Positions 51,783 to 60,260 of a stretch of DNA of 64,000 bases are shown in pieces (position 1 is the stretch's first letter; every line of letters starts with the position of its first letter). The stretch covers positions 186,001 through 250,000 of the forward strand of contig CBDCQL010000002.1 in assembly GCA_965220615.1 (NCBI GenBank). Direction: 5' to 3'. The notes beneath the pieces were generated by a model. It ran no database searches. It had not been told where the DNA came from and worked only from the letters and a program-made list of their open reading frames with translations. Origin of the DNA: JAGWBD01 sp965220615 (GTDB taxonomy: Bacteria > Chloroflexota > Anaerolineae > Aggregatilineales > Phototrophicaceae). A program made the position numbers and the translations under genes.

Positions 51783-53513
51783 ATGAACAAACTCTACTAC
51801 GGCGACAACCTGCCCATCCTGCGCGAGCACATCGACGATGCAAGCGTCGACCTCATCTATCTCGACCCGCCCTTCAACAGCAACCGCGACTACAACGTGC
51901 TCTTTCGGGACGAAAGCGGCCTGGACAGCGACGCGCAGATCCTGGCCTTTGGCGACAGCTGGCACTGGGGGCCGACGGCCGAGGCGACCTGGCATGACCT
52001 GGTGGTTGGCAATGACAACGTTGGAACGCTGATGAGCGCGCTGCGGCAGATTCTGGGCGAAAACCAGATGATGGCCTATCTGGTGATGATGTGCGCGCGC
52101 CTGGTCGAGTTGCGCCGCGTGCTGAAGCCGACGGGCAGCATCTATCTGCATTGCGACGATGCAGCGTCGCATTACCTGAAAATGCTGATGGATGTGATTT
52201 TCGGCGCGGAGAATTTCAGGAATGACATCGTATGGCGGCGGGCTACTGCGCACAACGACCCAAAGCGACATGGGCGCATTCACGACAACATCCTGTTTTA
52301 TACAGGTACTGACGATTTTTATTGGGAAGGCGAAACCAACGGAACGCCAAAGTCCGACGCTGAGTTGGAACAAAATTATCCGTCTCAAGACGACCGCGGG
52401 CGTTTTCGTTCATCTGATTTGACGGGTCCACTTCACGGTTCGAGTTCCGGCTCTCCCAGTACCACACCCTGGCGGGGCTACGACGTGTTCGCCATGGGAC
52501 GCTGCTGGTCCGTGCCGAAGACCGGACGCTACGCTGAATACATCGAACGCGAGTTCATCTCCGGTTACCGCAGCATCGAAGGGATTCACGATCGTCTTGA
52601 GGCCCTGGACGCCGCCGGCCTCATTTATCACCCTAAGCGTGGCAAGTGGCCGGGCCTGAAACGCTACGCAGCCGCCGACCAGGGGATTCCGCCGCAGGAT
52701 ATCATCCTGGACCCCATTGGCTTCACCAACTTCAGCGCGCAGCACGGCGAGTACCTGGACTACCCCACGCAGAAGCCGCTGGCATTGCTTGAGAAGCTGA
52801 TTAAGGTCTCCTGCCCGCCGGGCGGTATTGTGCTTGACTCCTTTTGCGGCTGCGGCACAGCCGTCGTCGCCGCCGAGCAGCTCGGTCGGGAGTGGATCGG
52901 CATCGACATCACCCATCTCAGCGTCGCCATGATGAAGGCCCGTCTGCACGACGAGTGCAACGGGCTGCGGGCAGGCGTTGACTATGAGGTGATCGGCGAA
53001 CCCACGACCCTGCAGGACGCTCGGCAACTGGCACTGGATGACCGCTATCAGTTCCAGTTCTGGGCGCTCTCGCTGGTGAATGCGCAACCGCTCAACAACG
53101 AACGCAAGAAGGGCGCGGACCGCGGCATCGACGGCGTGTTGGGTTTCGTCGATGGCAGCGGACGTCGTCAGCGTCGCCGTCGCGTGCTGGTGCAGGTCAA
53201 GAGCGGCGGGGTCAGCAGCCGCGATATCCGCGACCTGCGCGGCACCGTCGAACGCGAGGACGCGGCCATCGGCGTCTTCATCACGCTGGAAGAGCCAACG
53301 GGACCGATGGAACGCGAGGCCGTCAGCGCCGGGTTCCTTGTGCCTGAGTCATGGAGTGGCCGCTACCCCCGACTGCAAATCCTGACCATCGAACAGTTGC
53401 TGGACGGGGCGCAGGTGGAGATGCCGCTGATGTACAAGACTCCACGCATTGGCGAGGACGAAATGGCCCAGGGCGGACTGAACATGCCGCCGAATGGTGA
53501 AATCCAGCCATGA
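51783..53513 (+). CDS. DNA methyltransferase fused to a PD-(D/E)xK nuclease-like domain (paralogue layout of 26804)
   Basis: 576 residues. Motif IV LDPPF (about 30-34) precedes motif I LDSFCGCGTA (about 349-358), a beta-class N6-A or N4-C methyltransferase. The C-terminal part has FQFWALSLV, GADRGIDGVLGF and VLVQVKSGG (about 440-480), a D...QxK nuclease-like site. It ends in GLNMPPNGEIQP, with the same GLNMP as the protein at 26804. The part around 52220-52430, probably target recognition, is AT-rich relative to the rest. ATG 51783 gives MNKLYYGDN. The stop overlaps the next start (ATGA). Confidence 0.88.
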   Translation: MNKLYYGDNLPILREHIDDASVDLIYLDPPFNSNRDYNVLFRDESGLDSDAQILAFGDSWHWGPTAEATWHDLVVGNDNVGTLMSALRQILGENQMMAYLVMMCARLVELRRVLKPTGSIYLHCDDAASHYLKMLMDVIFGAENFRNDIVWRRATAHNDPKRHGRIHDNILFYTGTDDFYWEGETNGTPKSDAELEQNYPSQDDRGRFRSSDLTGPLHGSSSGSPSTTPWRGYDVFAMGRCWSVPKTGRYAEYIEREFISGYRSIEGIHDRLEALDAAGLIYHPKRGKWPGLKRYAAADQGIPPQDIILDPIGFTNFSAQHGEYLDYPTQKPLALLEKLIKVSCPPGGIVLDSFCGCGTAVVAAEQLGREWIGIDITHLSVAMMKARLHDECNGLRAGVDYEVIGEPTTLQDARQLALDDRYQFQFWALSLVNAQPLNNERKKGADRGIDGVLGFVDGSGRRQRRRRVLVQVKSGGVSSRDIRDLRGTVEREDAAIGVFITLEEPTGPMEREAVSAGFLVPESWSGRYPRLQILTIEQLLDGAQVEMPLMYKTPRIGEDEMAQGGLNMPPNGEIQP

Positions 53514-54340
53514 CCATCTCACTCGACCGGGCGCGGGACTACGTCTTCACCAACGGACTGCCCTGGGAGCGGGCGCTGTTCAGCTGGCACTTCGACGACG
53601 GCCCACTGGAGCACCTGCATCGCACTCTACTCAGCTACAAGAACGGGGACGGCGGCTGGGGCCACGGCCTCGAACTGGATCTCAAGGCGCCGGTCTCGCA
53701 CCCGGCGGCGCTGGAGTACCTGCTCTCCATGCTGCATTACCATGAAATCCCGACCGGCTCGCTGCTGGACGGCACGGTCGCCTGGCTGGAGCGTCAGCAG
53801 AGGCCAGACGGCGAGCTGCGCAACCCGGACAATCTCGCCCACTGGCCGATCGCCTGGTGGTGGAAGGACTGGGGCGGCCAGAAGGCGCCGGACTCGATCG
53901 TCGCCAACCTGCACGCCATGGGGCTGGCGACGCCTTCTCTATTAAAGGTGACGCGGCACTGGGCGGAGCGCAACCACAGCATCGAGAGCATTCGCGCCAA
54001 CGACTGGCTCTTCATGACCTACCACGCCTTCGATTATTTCATGAACATCGACGACTTCCCGCGCCTGGCCGAATTCCGCCAGGCCACGCTCGACCACACC
54101 CTGGTGCTGGCCGAAACGCTGGTCCCCGAGCGCCATTACACGCTCTTCCTCTTCGCGCCGCAACCGACCTCCGAAGTAGCCAGGGCCCTGCCGGCGGCGA
54201 CGCTGGAGCGCTGCCTCGAGCACCTGGCGACGACGCAGCGCGAGGACGGCGGTTGGGTCGACGAGCACGATCTGGCCCGCTGGCAGCCGATCACCACCGT
54301 CAACGTGCTGGTCGCCCTAAAGCGCTACGGCCGCCTGTAA
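53510..54340 (+). CDS. Terpene-cyclase/prenyltransferase alpha/alpha-toroid fold protein
   Basis: 276 residues. GDGGWGHGLELD near residue 46 and EDGGWVDEHDLARWQP near the end are QW-type repeats as in squalene-hopene cyclase-like and prenyltransferase toroids. No DxDD cyclase motif is seen, so it is probably not a genuine hopene cyclase. It is coupled to the methyltransferase-nuclease gene (4-base overlap) and to the radical SAM gene (TAATG). Function unknown. Confidence 0.75.
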   Translation: MTISLDRARDYVFTNGLPWERALFSWHFDDGPLEHLHRTLLSYKNGDGGWGHGLELDLKAPVSHPAALEYLLSMLHYHEIPTGSLLDGTVAWLERQQRPDGELRNPDNLAHWPIAWWWKDWGGQKAPDSIVANLHAMGLATPSLLKVTRHWAERNHSIESIRANDWLFMTYHAFDYFMNIDDFPRLAEFRQATLDHTLVLAETLVPERHYTLFLFAPQPTSEVARALPAATLERCLEHLATTQREDGGWVDEHDLARWQPITTVNVLVALKRYGRL

Positions 54341-55494
54341 TGCAGGTCCGCCGCCAGCCGGATGCCGCGCAGAAGCTGGCGCGCATGGGCAACGTGACCC
54401 TCTTCGAGCCCGGCGGCGAGCCCGGCACGAAGGAAAAACGCATCCCGCAACAACAGAGCAAGCTGCAGGACTGCGTTTCTCTGTTGCAGACGCCCAAGGG
54501 CCCCATGCCGGTGCTCAAGACCTTGCTGACCACCGCCTGCGAGCGAAACTGCAATTACTGTCCCTTCCGCGCCGGTCGCAGCAAGGCGCGACGCGTCACC
54601 TTTCGTCCGGAGGAGTTGGCGAAGACCTTCGACCAGATGGTGCGGGCGCGCCTGGTGGACGGGCTGTTTCTGTCCTCGGGCATCATCAAGGGCAGCGTGA
54701 CCACCCAGGACAAGCTGCTGGATACCATCGACATCGTGCGGCGCAGATACCAGTATCGCGGCTACATCCATTTGAAGGTCATGCCCGGCGCCGAGGAAGA
54801 CCAGTTGCTGCGGGCCATGCAACTGGCGGACCGCGTCTCGATCAATCTGGAGGGGCCCACGCCGCAGCGGCTCCGGGCCCTGGCGCCGAAGAAGGACCTG
54901 GACCGCGAATTGCTGGGTCTGTTGCGATCGGCCGCGCGCTTCAGGCGGGAACGACGCGAACGCCTTGCCAGCCTCGCGACGCAGTTCGTGGTCGGCGCGG
55001 TCGGCGACACGGACCTGGAGTTGCTGGCCCTGGGCGACCGCCTTTACAATCAGCTGGGCCTGGCGCGCACCTACTTCTCGGCCTTCCATCCGGTGCCCGG
55101 CACGCCCTTTGAGAATCTGCCGGCCACGCCTGCCATCCGCGAATTTCGCCTCTACCAGTCCAGCTTCCTGCTGCGCGACTACCAGTGGGAACTGGAGGAC
55201 ATGCCCTTCGTCGGCGAGGGCAACCTTCGTCTCGACGTCGACCCCAAGCGCGCCTGGGCGGATGATAATCTGCGTCACGCTCCGCTGGACCTGATGAAGG
55301 CCGACCGCACGCAGTTGCTGCGCGTGCCGGGCATCGGCCCGAAGTACGCGCAGGTGCTGTTGCGCGCGCGCCGGCAGGCGACCTTGCGCGATCTGTCGCA
55401 GTTGCGCGCTCTGGGAATCCGCGCGCCGGAGCAACTGGCGCCCTTCGTCCTGTTGGACGGACGGCGTCCGCTGCAGCAGCAAAGGTTGTTTTGA
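54340..55494 (+). CDS. Radical SAM protein with C-terminal helix-hairpin-helix
   Basis: 384 residues. CERNCNYCPF (C-x3-C-x2-C) is the radical SAM cluster. FLSSGIIKGSVTTQDKLLD is a family phrase. The C-terminus has LRVPGIGPKYAQVLLRARR, a DNA-binding HhH. This matches the putative DNA modification/repair radical SAM family (rSAM_link_UDG) whose genes usually sit beside a uracil-DNA glycosylase-like gene. That partner is not in this window. The ATG is fixed by TAATG overlap with the preceding gene. Confidence 0.87.
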   Translation: MQVRRQPDAAQKLARMGNVTLFEPGGEPGTKEKRIPQQQSKLQDCVSLLQTPKGPMPVLKTLLTTACERNCNYCPFRAGRSKARRVTFRPEELAKTFDQMVRARLVDGLFLSSGIIKGSVTTQDKLLDTIDIVRRRYQYRGYIHLKVMPGAEEDQLLRAMQLADRVSINLEGPTPQRLRALAPKKDLDRELLGLLRSAARFRRERRERLASLATQFVVGAVGDTDLELLALGDRLYNQLGLARTYFSAFHPVPGTPFENLPATPAIREFRLYQSSFLLRDYQWELEDMPFVGEGNLRLDVDPKRAWADDNLRHAPLDLMKADRTQLLRVPGIGPKYAQVLLRARRQATLRDLSQLRALGIRAPEQLAPFVLLDGRRPLQQQRLF

Positions 55495-55523
55495 GTTCAC
55501 ATCTTTATTTGATGACGGAGTTT

Positions 55524-55606
55524 GCCGCCCTCACCCCCCGGCCCCCTCTCCCTGAGGGAAGGGCTCCCGCGACTGAGCGGGAAAGGGGCGGGGGGGTGAG
55601 GGCGGC
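55524..55606. repeat. Interspersed hairpin repeat, complete copy
   Basis: An 83-bp element bounded by perfect 16-bp inverted ends, GCCGCCCTCACCCCCC and GGGGGGTGAGGGCGGC, with an internal core GGCCCCCTCTCCCTGAGGG. Partial and inverted copies lie at 39241 and 39381. It lies between the radical SAM gene and gap. Confidence 0.85.
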
Positions 55607-55694
55607 AAGTCAGCTGGCCCGCCCTGTATTGCGTGCCTGGCCTGCGCTATAGTCGCGTCATTCGGACAAAATCACACAAATGCAGGAGGCCATG

Positions 55695-56690
55695 ATGGCG
55701 CGGGTTGCGATTAACGGTTTGGGGCGGATCGGGCGCGCGGCGCTCAAGGTTGTGCTGGACACGCCCGAACTGGAACTGGTGGCGGTCAACGACCTCGGCT
55801 CCGCCGAGAACTTCGCCTATCTCATTCGCTACGACACGGTCTACGGCCGTTACGACCGCGAGGTCTGCGCCGAGGACGGCGACCTGGTCATCGACGGCCA
55901 GCGCATCCGCTACCTGAGCGAGCGCGACCCGGCGCAACTCCCCTGGGGCGACCTGGACGTCGACCTGGTGTTCGAGTGCACCGGCTTCTTCACCGAGATT
56001 GAGGACGCCGGCAAGCACGTCAGCGCCGGCGCGGACAAGGTCATCATCTCCGGCCCGACGAAGAGCGCCGACGTGCCGATGGTCGTGCACGGCGTCAACA
56101 GCGCCAACGGCGCCCACGTGGTCTCCTGCGCCAGCTGCACCACCAACAACATCACGCCGGTGATGGAGGTCATGAACCGCCGCATCGGCGTGAAGAAGGC
56201 CATCATGACGACTGTGCACGCCTACACCTCCACCCAGGCGCTAGTCGATTTCCCGGGCGGCGCGAAGGACATGAGGCGCGGGCGCGGCGCGGCCGACAAC
56301 ATCGTGCCTTCCTCGACGGGCGCGGCCATCGCCACGACGAAGGCGCTGCCGGCCATCGAGGGCGTCTTCGACGGCCTGGCGCTGCGCGTGCCGGTGGCGG
56401 TGGGTTCGATCGCGGACGTGGTCTTTTTGGCCGCGCGCGACACCTCGGTCGACGAGGTAAACGACATCTTCCGCGAGGAGGCCGCGACCGCGCGTTACGA
56501 GGGCATTCTGGGCGTCTCGGAGGACCCGATCGTCTCGGCGGACATCATCGGCGACGCGCGCGCTTCGATCGTCGACCTGGAGCTGACGCAGGTGGTCGAC
56601 GGCGACCTGGTGAAGGTGCTCACCTGGTACGACAACGAGTGGGGCTACACCAACCAGATGGTGCGCGAGGCGCTCAAGCTGCTGGGGTGA
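55695..56690 (+). CDS. gap: Glyceraldehyde-3-phosphate dehydrogenase (type I)
   Basis: 331 residues. MARVAINGLGRIGRAAL with the NAD-binding GxGxxG, Asp in VNDLG favouring NAD, catalytic Cys in SCASCTTN (about 148) and TVHAYTSTQ. It oxidises glyceraldehyde 3-phosphate in glycolysis. AGGAGG five bases before the ATG at 55695 selects this start rather than the ATG three bases before. Its last 90 bases are repeated at 57379. Confidence 0.95.
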   Translation: MARVAINGLGRIGRAALKVVLDTPELELVAVNDLGSAENFAYLIRYDTVYGRYDREVCAEDGDLVIDGQRIRYLSERDPAQLPWGDLDVDLVFECTGFFTEIEDAGKHVSAGADKVIISGPTKSADVPMVVHGVNSANGAHVVSCASCTTNNITPVMEVMNRRIGVKKAIMTTVHAYTSTQALVDFPGGAKDMRRGRGAADNIVPSSTGAAIATTKALPAIEGVFDGLALRVPVAVGSIADVVFLAARDTSVDEVNDIFREEAATARYEGILGVSEDPIVSADIIGDARASIVDLELTQVVDGDLVKVLTWYDNEWGYTNQMVREALKLLG

Positions 56691-56808
56691 GGCACGCAAC
56701 TCTTCACACAGGGCAAATCTGCTGGTTTCAACCGACCCACCCCGAAACACTTCGCTCATCAGGCGAAATTCATCGGCGAGTGCTTTGATTGGTTGGAGCG
56801 CCCAGACT

Positions 56809-57033
56809 TCAGTTGGCAGTGGCAATCAGCGTGCCGATTGAGACGATCGCGCCAAACATGGAAACCAACATCCATGTCTTTGCCCTTTCCACATCGGCCT
56901 TTGTCGCGATGTGCGTCAGCCGCCCTTCAATGTTGGCGACCTTCGAATCCAGGCTGGCGATCCTTGTGTGAGCGTCGTCCAGGCGTTGGATTCTGTATTG
57001 TTCATCGCGCAGGGCGCCGCCGTTTTCAGCCAC
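56809..57033 (-). CDS. Small coiled-coil membrane-anchored protein
   Basis: 74 residues: heptads in YRIQRLDDAHTRIASLDSKV and IEGRLTHIATKADVERAK, then a transmembrane tail MLVSMFGAIVSIGTLIA. Of the XhlA/DUF1640-like type; compare the protein at 39043. GTG start at 57033, overlapping the end of the gene upstream by 8 bases. The two form a two-gene unit. Confidence 0.6.
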   Translation of the reverse strand: MAENGGALRDEQYRIQRLDDAHTRIASLDSKVANIEGRLTHIATKADVERAKTWMLVSMFGAIVSIGTLIATAN

Positions 57034-57313
57034 TTTCGCGCCTGGCCTCTTTCAACCAGTCCCACAGCGGCTCGTAGTAGTAGCCTGAATAGGACCCGCT
57101 GAGTTCGAAGACGGCGCCAACCAGGGGCGCGTCGCTTTCCGCGCTCAGGTTGAACACTTCCCTGGCGTATTCGATGTCGCTGATATTGGTCTTCAGGATC
57201 CAGGCCTTTTCGCCAAATGAGAACAGGCCCTCGTGACTCTTGAGTTCTTCACTGATTTGGTCTGCCCGGGTCTGCGAAAGCGGTTCATGCAGTAGTGCGA
57301 TGTACATGGTCAT
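57026..57313 (-). CDS. Small hypothetical protein, possibly SinR/VapD-like ferredoxin fold
   Basis: 95 residues beginning MTMYIALLHEPLSQ, with EKAWILKTNISDIEYAREVF and APLVGAVFELSGSYSGYYYE. The beta-alpha-beta layout recalls Cas2/VapD/SinR-type small proteins, but no diagnostic motif is present. Coupled with the coiled-coil protein downstream. Could be a toxin-antitoxin-like unit (inference only). Confidence 0.5.
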   Translation of the reverse strand: MTMYIALLHEPLSQTRADQISEELKSHEGLFSFGEKAWILKTNISDIEYAREVFNLSAESDAPLVGAVFELSGSYSGYYYEPLWDWLKEARRESG

Positions 57314-57378
57314 GGTCGGCAACCTGCTACAAATGGAAGGTATGTATTCGAGGGTAAGTATAACTGAAACAGGCACGG

Positions 57379-57466
57379 CGACCTTGTAAATGTGCTCACC
57401 TGGTGGGACAACGAGTGGGGCTACACCAACCAGATGGCGCGCGAGGCGCTCAAGCTGCTGGGGTTG
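57379..57466 (+). pseudogene. Duplicated 3' end of gap
   Basis: About 86 bases that match the last codons of gap (56601-56690): GGCGACCTTGTAAATGTGCT and CAACGAGTGGGGCTACACCA, with a few changes (LTWWDNEWGY for LTWYDNEWGY, MAREALKLLG for MVREALKLLG). No start and no upstream part of gap are present. The segment between it and gap holds the two small convergent genes above. Confidence 0.9.
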
Positions 57467-57642
57467 GGGTCGGTGGTGCGGGGCACCGTGAGTTTAGAAA
57501 TTGCAAATATTTGAGAATTAAGAACAGCCTTGTTCTAACCTTTGTGGTACAAGCCCTTCGAATATGCACTTTTGGACTCACCAAAGTGAATGGAGTAGGT
57601 AACACGAGACGCATGTACTCATTCCGATATACTCCTTGAAGA

Positions 57643-58119
57643 CTAGAGTTTCTGAGGAAAACAACAATTCTTGTTGGCGTAGATTTTATCGATCTCTGCC
57701 TCAACACGTTGCCAGAATGCTGTTGGGGCAACGTGAATTTTCTCACCGATAACCTGAATCGGTTTGCAAATCAGCACTCCATCCTTCGCATCTTGCAACA
57801 CAATTTCTGGGCGGATGAAAGCGACATGCTTAAGGCCGTTCACCAGACTATCTGCCAGTTTTTCGGAACCGGGAAATCCAGAGGTTGGGAAATAGTATTC
57901 CAGTAAACTATCGGCGTTTATCTCTTTTTCCTGCTTACTTTTTCGTGGCCTTCTATCGAGGGGATTTCCCACCTTGCAATTGAGAGCAAGATCCATGCAG
58001 GCGAGCATGCTGAGTAGCGCAACTGGGTGATCGTTCGGGTTCCGCAAGAGACACTGAATTTGACCTCGCCAATGCCTGTCGAAAATCTCTTTGCAAGTCT
58101 TTGGCCAGTAACTTGTCAT
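57643..58119 (-). CDS. Hypothetical protein
   Basis: 158 residues, no known domain. Helical N-terminus MTSYWPKTCKEIFDRHW, ALLSMLACMDLALNCKVG in the middle and a basic region PLDRRPRKSKQEK. Low GC relative to flanks suggests acquisition. ATG at 58119 chosen since upstream codons overlap the next gene and are unnatural. It might be a small effector or regulator. Nothing decisive is seen. Confidence 0.5.
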   Translation of the reverse strand: MTSYWPKTCKEIFDRHWRGQIQCLLRNPNDHPVALLSMLACMDLALNCKVGNPLDRRPRKSKQEKEINADSLLEYYFPTSGFPGSEKLADSLVNGLKHVAFIRPEIVLQDAKDGVLICKPIQVIGEKIHVAPTAFWQRVEAEIDKIYANKNCCFPQKL

Positions 58120-58135
58120 CGAATTCTCCCAATTT

Positions 58136-58942
58136 TCACACATCCAGCAGCAGGGGCACATCCAGGCGCCAGGCGAGGTAGAGGGCGTGCAGGAAGGCGC
58201 GCAGGTCGGCGGTCGAGTCGTCGTCCCTCGCTTCTTTTGCCGGGATGAGGAAGTCAAAGGCTGCGCGCTCCTCCGGCGGCAGCGCGCCGAGCTCCGTGAT
58301 CTGCATGGCCTCCAGTTCCTCGCGGGGCAGGGCGTCGAAGAAGAGCAGCAGGATGGCCGCGTGGTTGGGCTGGACGTGGCCGGTCAGGAAGGTCATCTCG
58401 AAGACCTGGTCGGAATCGACCGGCAGTTCGCCGAGGTCGCGGCGCAGCGCGTACTCCGCCACGAAGATGTTGCGGTCTTCCGCGCGCAGGGGGCGCACGG
58501 TTCCGCCGTCGTAGTTGAAGTCGCGGATGCCCTGCTTCAGCAGCAGCCAGACCAGCGGCGCCGTCGGCGGGTCCGGCAGGCGGTCAAGCAAAAAGGCCTC
58601 GGCTTTGGGCGAGATCGGGTAGTCGATGCGGCCCATGCAGCCGAAGGGCGCGCCCGTCCGGTTGGCCGGGCAGCCTTCGCAAGACGAGGCCAGCGGGTCC
58701 AGCTCGGCGGCGCTGTCCAACAGGTGCTGCACGACGACGATTTGCGTCTCCTCGCTGCCGTCGGCGGCCGTGCGCACCATCTCGAAGCCCATCTCGCGCG
58801 GCGAACGCTGGTCGCCACTGCGGCGGTAAAGGCGGATGATGGTTGACGCGCGCTCGCGAGCCTTGAGCCGCTCCAGGATGCCGGCCGTTGACAGCGCCTG
58901 CTTCGGCGCGCAGTCCTGGTCGATGACGTAGTCGAGGGCCAT
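58136..58942 (-). CDS. Conserved hypothetical protein with Cys cluster
   Basis: 268 residues. SSCEGCPANRTGAPFGCMG (about 87-105) has C-x2-C-x10-C and could hold a metal or iron-sulfur site. The rest is helical, with LLLKQGIRDFNYDGG and GHVQPNHAAILLLFF. No named family recognised. High GC and normal codon use indicate a resident gene. It ends 17 bases upstream of the low-GC gene. Confidence 0.62.
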   Translation of the reverse strand: MALDYVIDQDCAPKQALSTAGILERLKARERASTIIRLYRRSGDQRSPREMGFEMVRTAADGSEETQIVVVQHLLDSAAELDPLASSCEGCPANRTGAPFGCMGRIDYPISPKAEAFLLDRLPDPPTAPLVWLLLKQGIRDFNYDGGTVRPLRAEDRNIFVAEYALRRDLGELPVDSDQVFEMTFLTGHVQPNHAAILLLFFDALPREELEAMQITELGALPPEERAAFDFLIPAKEARDDDSTADLRAFLHALYLAWRLDVPLLLDV

Positions 58943-59068
58943 GGTGCGGCTATCCTGCTGCCTGGCGCGGGCCCTGTCAACGGCGGACGCGACCGGGAAT
59001 GGTCTGTTGAGCAGAGTTGCGGAAGGCTATAGACTGATAGAGGGACACACCAGCCTGAGTATGAACTC

Positions 59069-59692
59069 TTGAAACTTCAACTGGCGCTCGACGGGACGCT
59101 TGAAGATGGTCTGCAGGCGCTGCGGTCGGCGCAGCCCTGGGTGGACGTGGTCGAGGCGGGCACGCCGCTGCTGCTGCGCGAGGGCGTATGGGCCCTGCGA
59201 CGTTTGCGCGCGGAGTTGCCCGACACGCCGCTGCTGGCGGACTTCAAGATCATGGACGCCGGCGACCTCGAGGCTCGCATCGCCTTCGCCGCCGGCGCGG
59301 GCCAGGTGACGGTGCTGGGCGTCGCCAACGACGCGACGATCGCGTCGGCCCTGGCGGCGGCGCGCGACTGCGGCGGCGAAATCCTGGTGGACCTGATGGC
59401 CGTGCCGCAACCCCGGCAGCGGGTAGAGCAGTTGCTGGCGTTGGGCTGCGAGCGCTTCTGTGCGCACCGCGGCCATGACGGCTGCGGCGACCCGGTCGCG
59501 CCACTGCGTGAATTGCGCGAAGCGATGCCGGAGCTCCACCTCGCGGTGGCCGGTGGCATCGATGAACGCACGATCGAGGCGCTGACGCCTTACTACCCTG
59601 ACACGGTTATCGTGGGCAGCGCCATCACCGGCGCCGCGCAACCGGGGCTTGCGGCGCGCCGAATAATGGAGAGAATGCGGGCCCATGTCTGA
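59069..59692 (+). CDS. hxlA: 3-hexulose-6-phosphate synthase (OMPDC superfamily)
   Basis: 207 residues. ADFKIMDAGDLEARIAF carries the D-x-K-x-x-D site typical of the orotidine decarboxylase superfamily, and LHLAVAGGIDERT the phosphate-binding loop. Condenses formaldehyde with ribulose 5-phosphate. Overlaps hxlB by 8 bases, so the pair is coupled. TTG start at 59069. It serves the ribulose monophosphate pathway for formaldehyde fixation or pentose synthesis. Confidence 0.88.
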   Translation: MKLQLALDGTLEDGLQALRSAQPWVDVVEAGTPLLLREGVWALRRLRAELPDTPLLADFKIMDAGDLEARIAFAAGAGQVTVLGVANDATIASALAAARDCGGEILVDLMAVPQPRQRVEQLLALGCERFCAHRGHDGCGDPVAPLRELREAMPELHLAVAGGIDERTIEALTPYYPDTVIVGSAITGAAQPGLAARRIMERMRAHV

Positions 59693-60251
59693 CTTCAACG
59701 CGCTGCTGGGCGCGATTTTGCAGGAACTGCAGTCGGCGCTCACCGGAATCGACCCCGAGGCCGTGGCTGACCTGCGCCGCGATATTCTGCAGGCGCGGCG
59801 TATTTTCGTCGCCGGGCGCGGCCGTTCCGGCCTGCAGATGCAGGCCTTTGCCATGCGCCTGATGCATCTCGACCTCGACGTGCACGTGGTGGGGTCGGTG
59901 ACGACGCCGGCCATCGGCGCCGGCGACCTGCTGATTATCGGCTCGGGCTCCGGCCGCACGGACTCCATCATCGCCCAGGCCCGTCGCGCCAGCGAACTCA
60001 ACGCCCTGGTGGCGTTGATCACCATCGCCGAGGAGTCGCCGGTCAGCCAATATGCGGACCACGTCCTGCATATCCGGGCGTCCAGCCCCAAGCTGCAGGA
60101 TGTTCAAACGGAAAGCGAATCGGTGCAGCCGATGGGCTCGCTCTACGAGCAGTCGCTGGGCATCCTTTGCGACGTCCTCACGGCGCTGCTCATGCAGGAA
60201 CTGGGCACTGACCCCGGCCTGATGTTCGCGCGCCACGCCAATCTGGAGTAG
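59685..60251 (+). CDS. hxlB: 6-phospho-3-hexuloisomerase (SIS domain)
   Basis: 188 residues with a sugar isomerase (SIS) fold: RIFVAGRGRSGLQMQAFAMR and LLIIGSGSGRTDSIIAQARR. VQPMGSLYEQSLGILCDVL near the C-terminus is typical for PHI proteins. Converts 3-hexulose 6-phosphate to fructose 6-phosphate, the step after hxlA. Confidence 0.9.
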   Translation: MSDFNALLGAILQELQSALTGIDPEAVADLRRDILQARRIFVAGRGRSGLQMQAFAMRLMHLDLDVHVVGSVTTPAIGAGDLLIIGSGSGRTDSIIAQARRASELNALVALITIAEESPVSQYADHVLHIRASSPKLQDVQTESESVQPMGSLYEQSLGILCDVLTALLMQELGTDPGLMFARHANLE

Positions 60252-60260
60252 GGGTCGGGC

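Noticed and set aside
59027..60091. 354-codon minus-strand frame opposite hxlA/hxlB
   Set aside because: The plus strand carries two clear enzymes with active-site motifs; the opposite frame has none.
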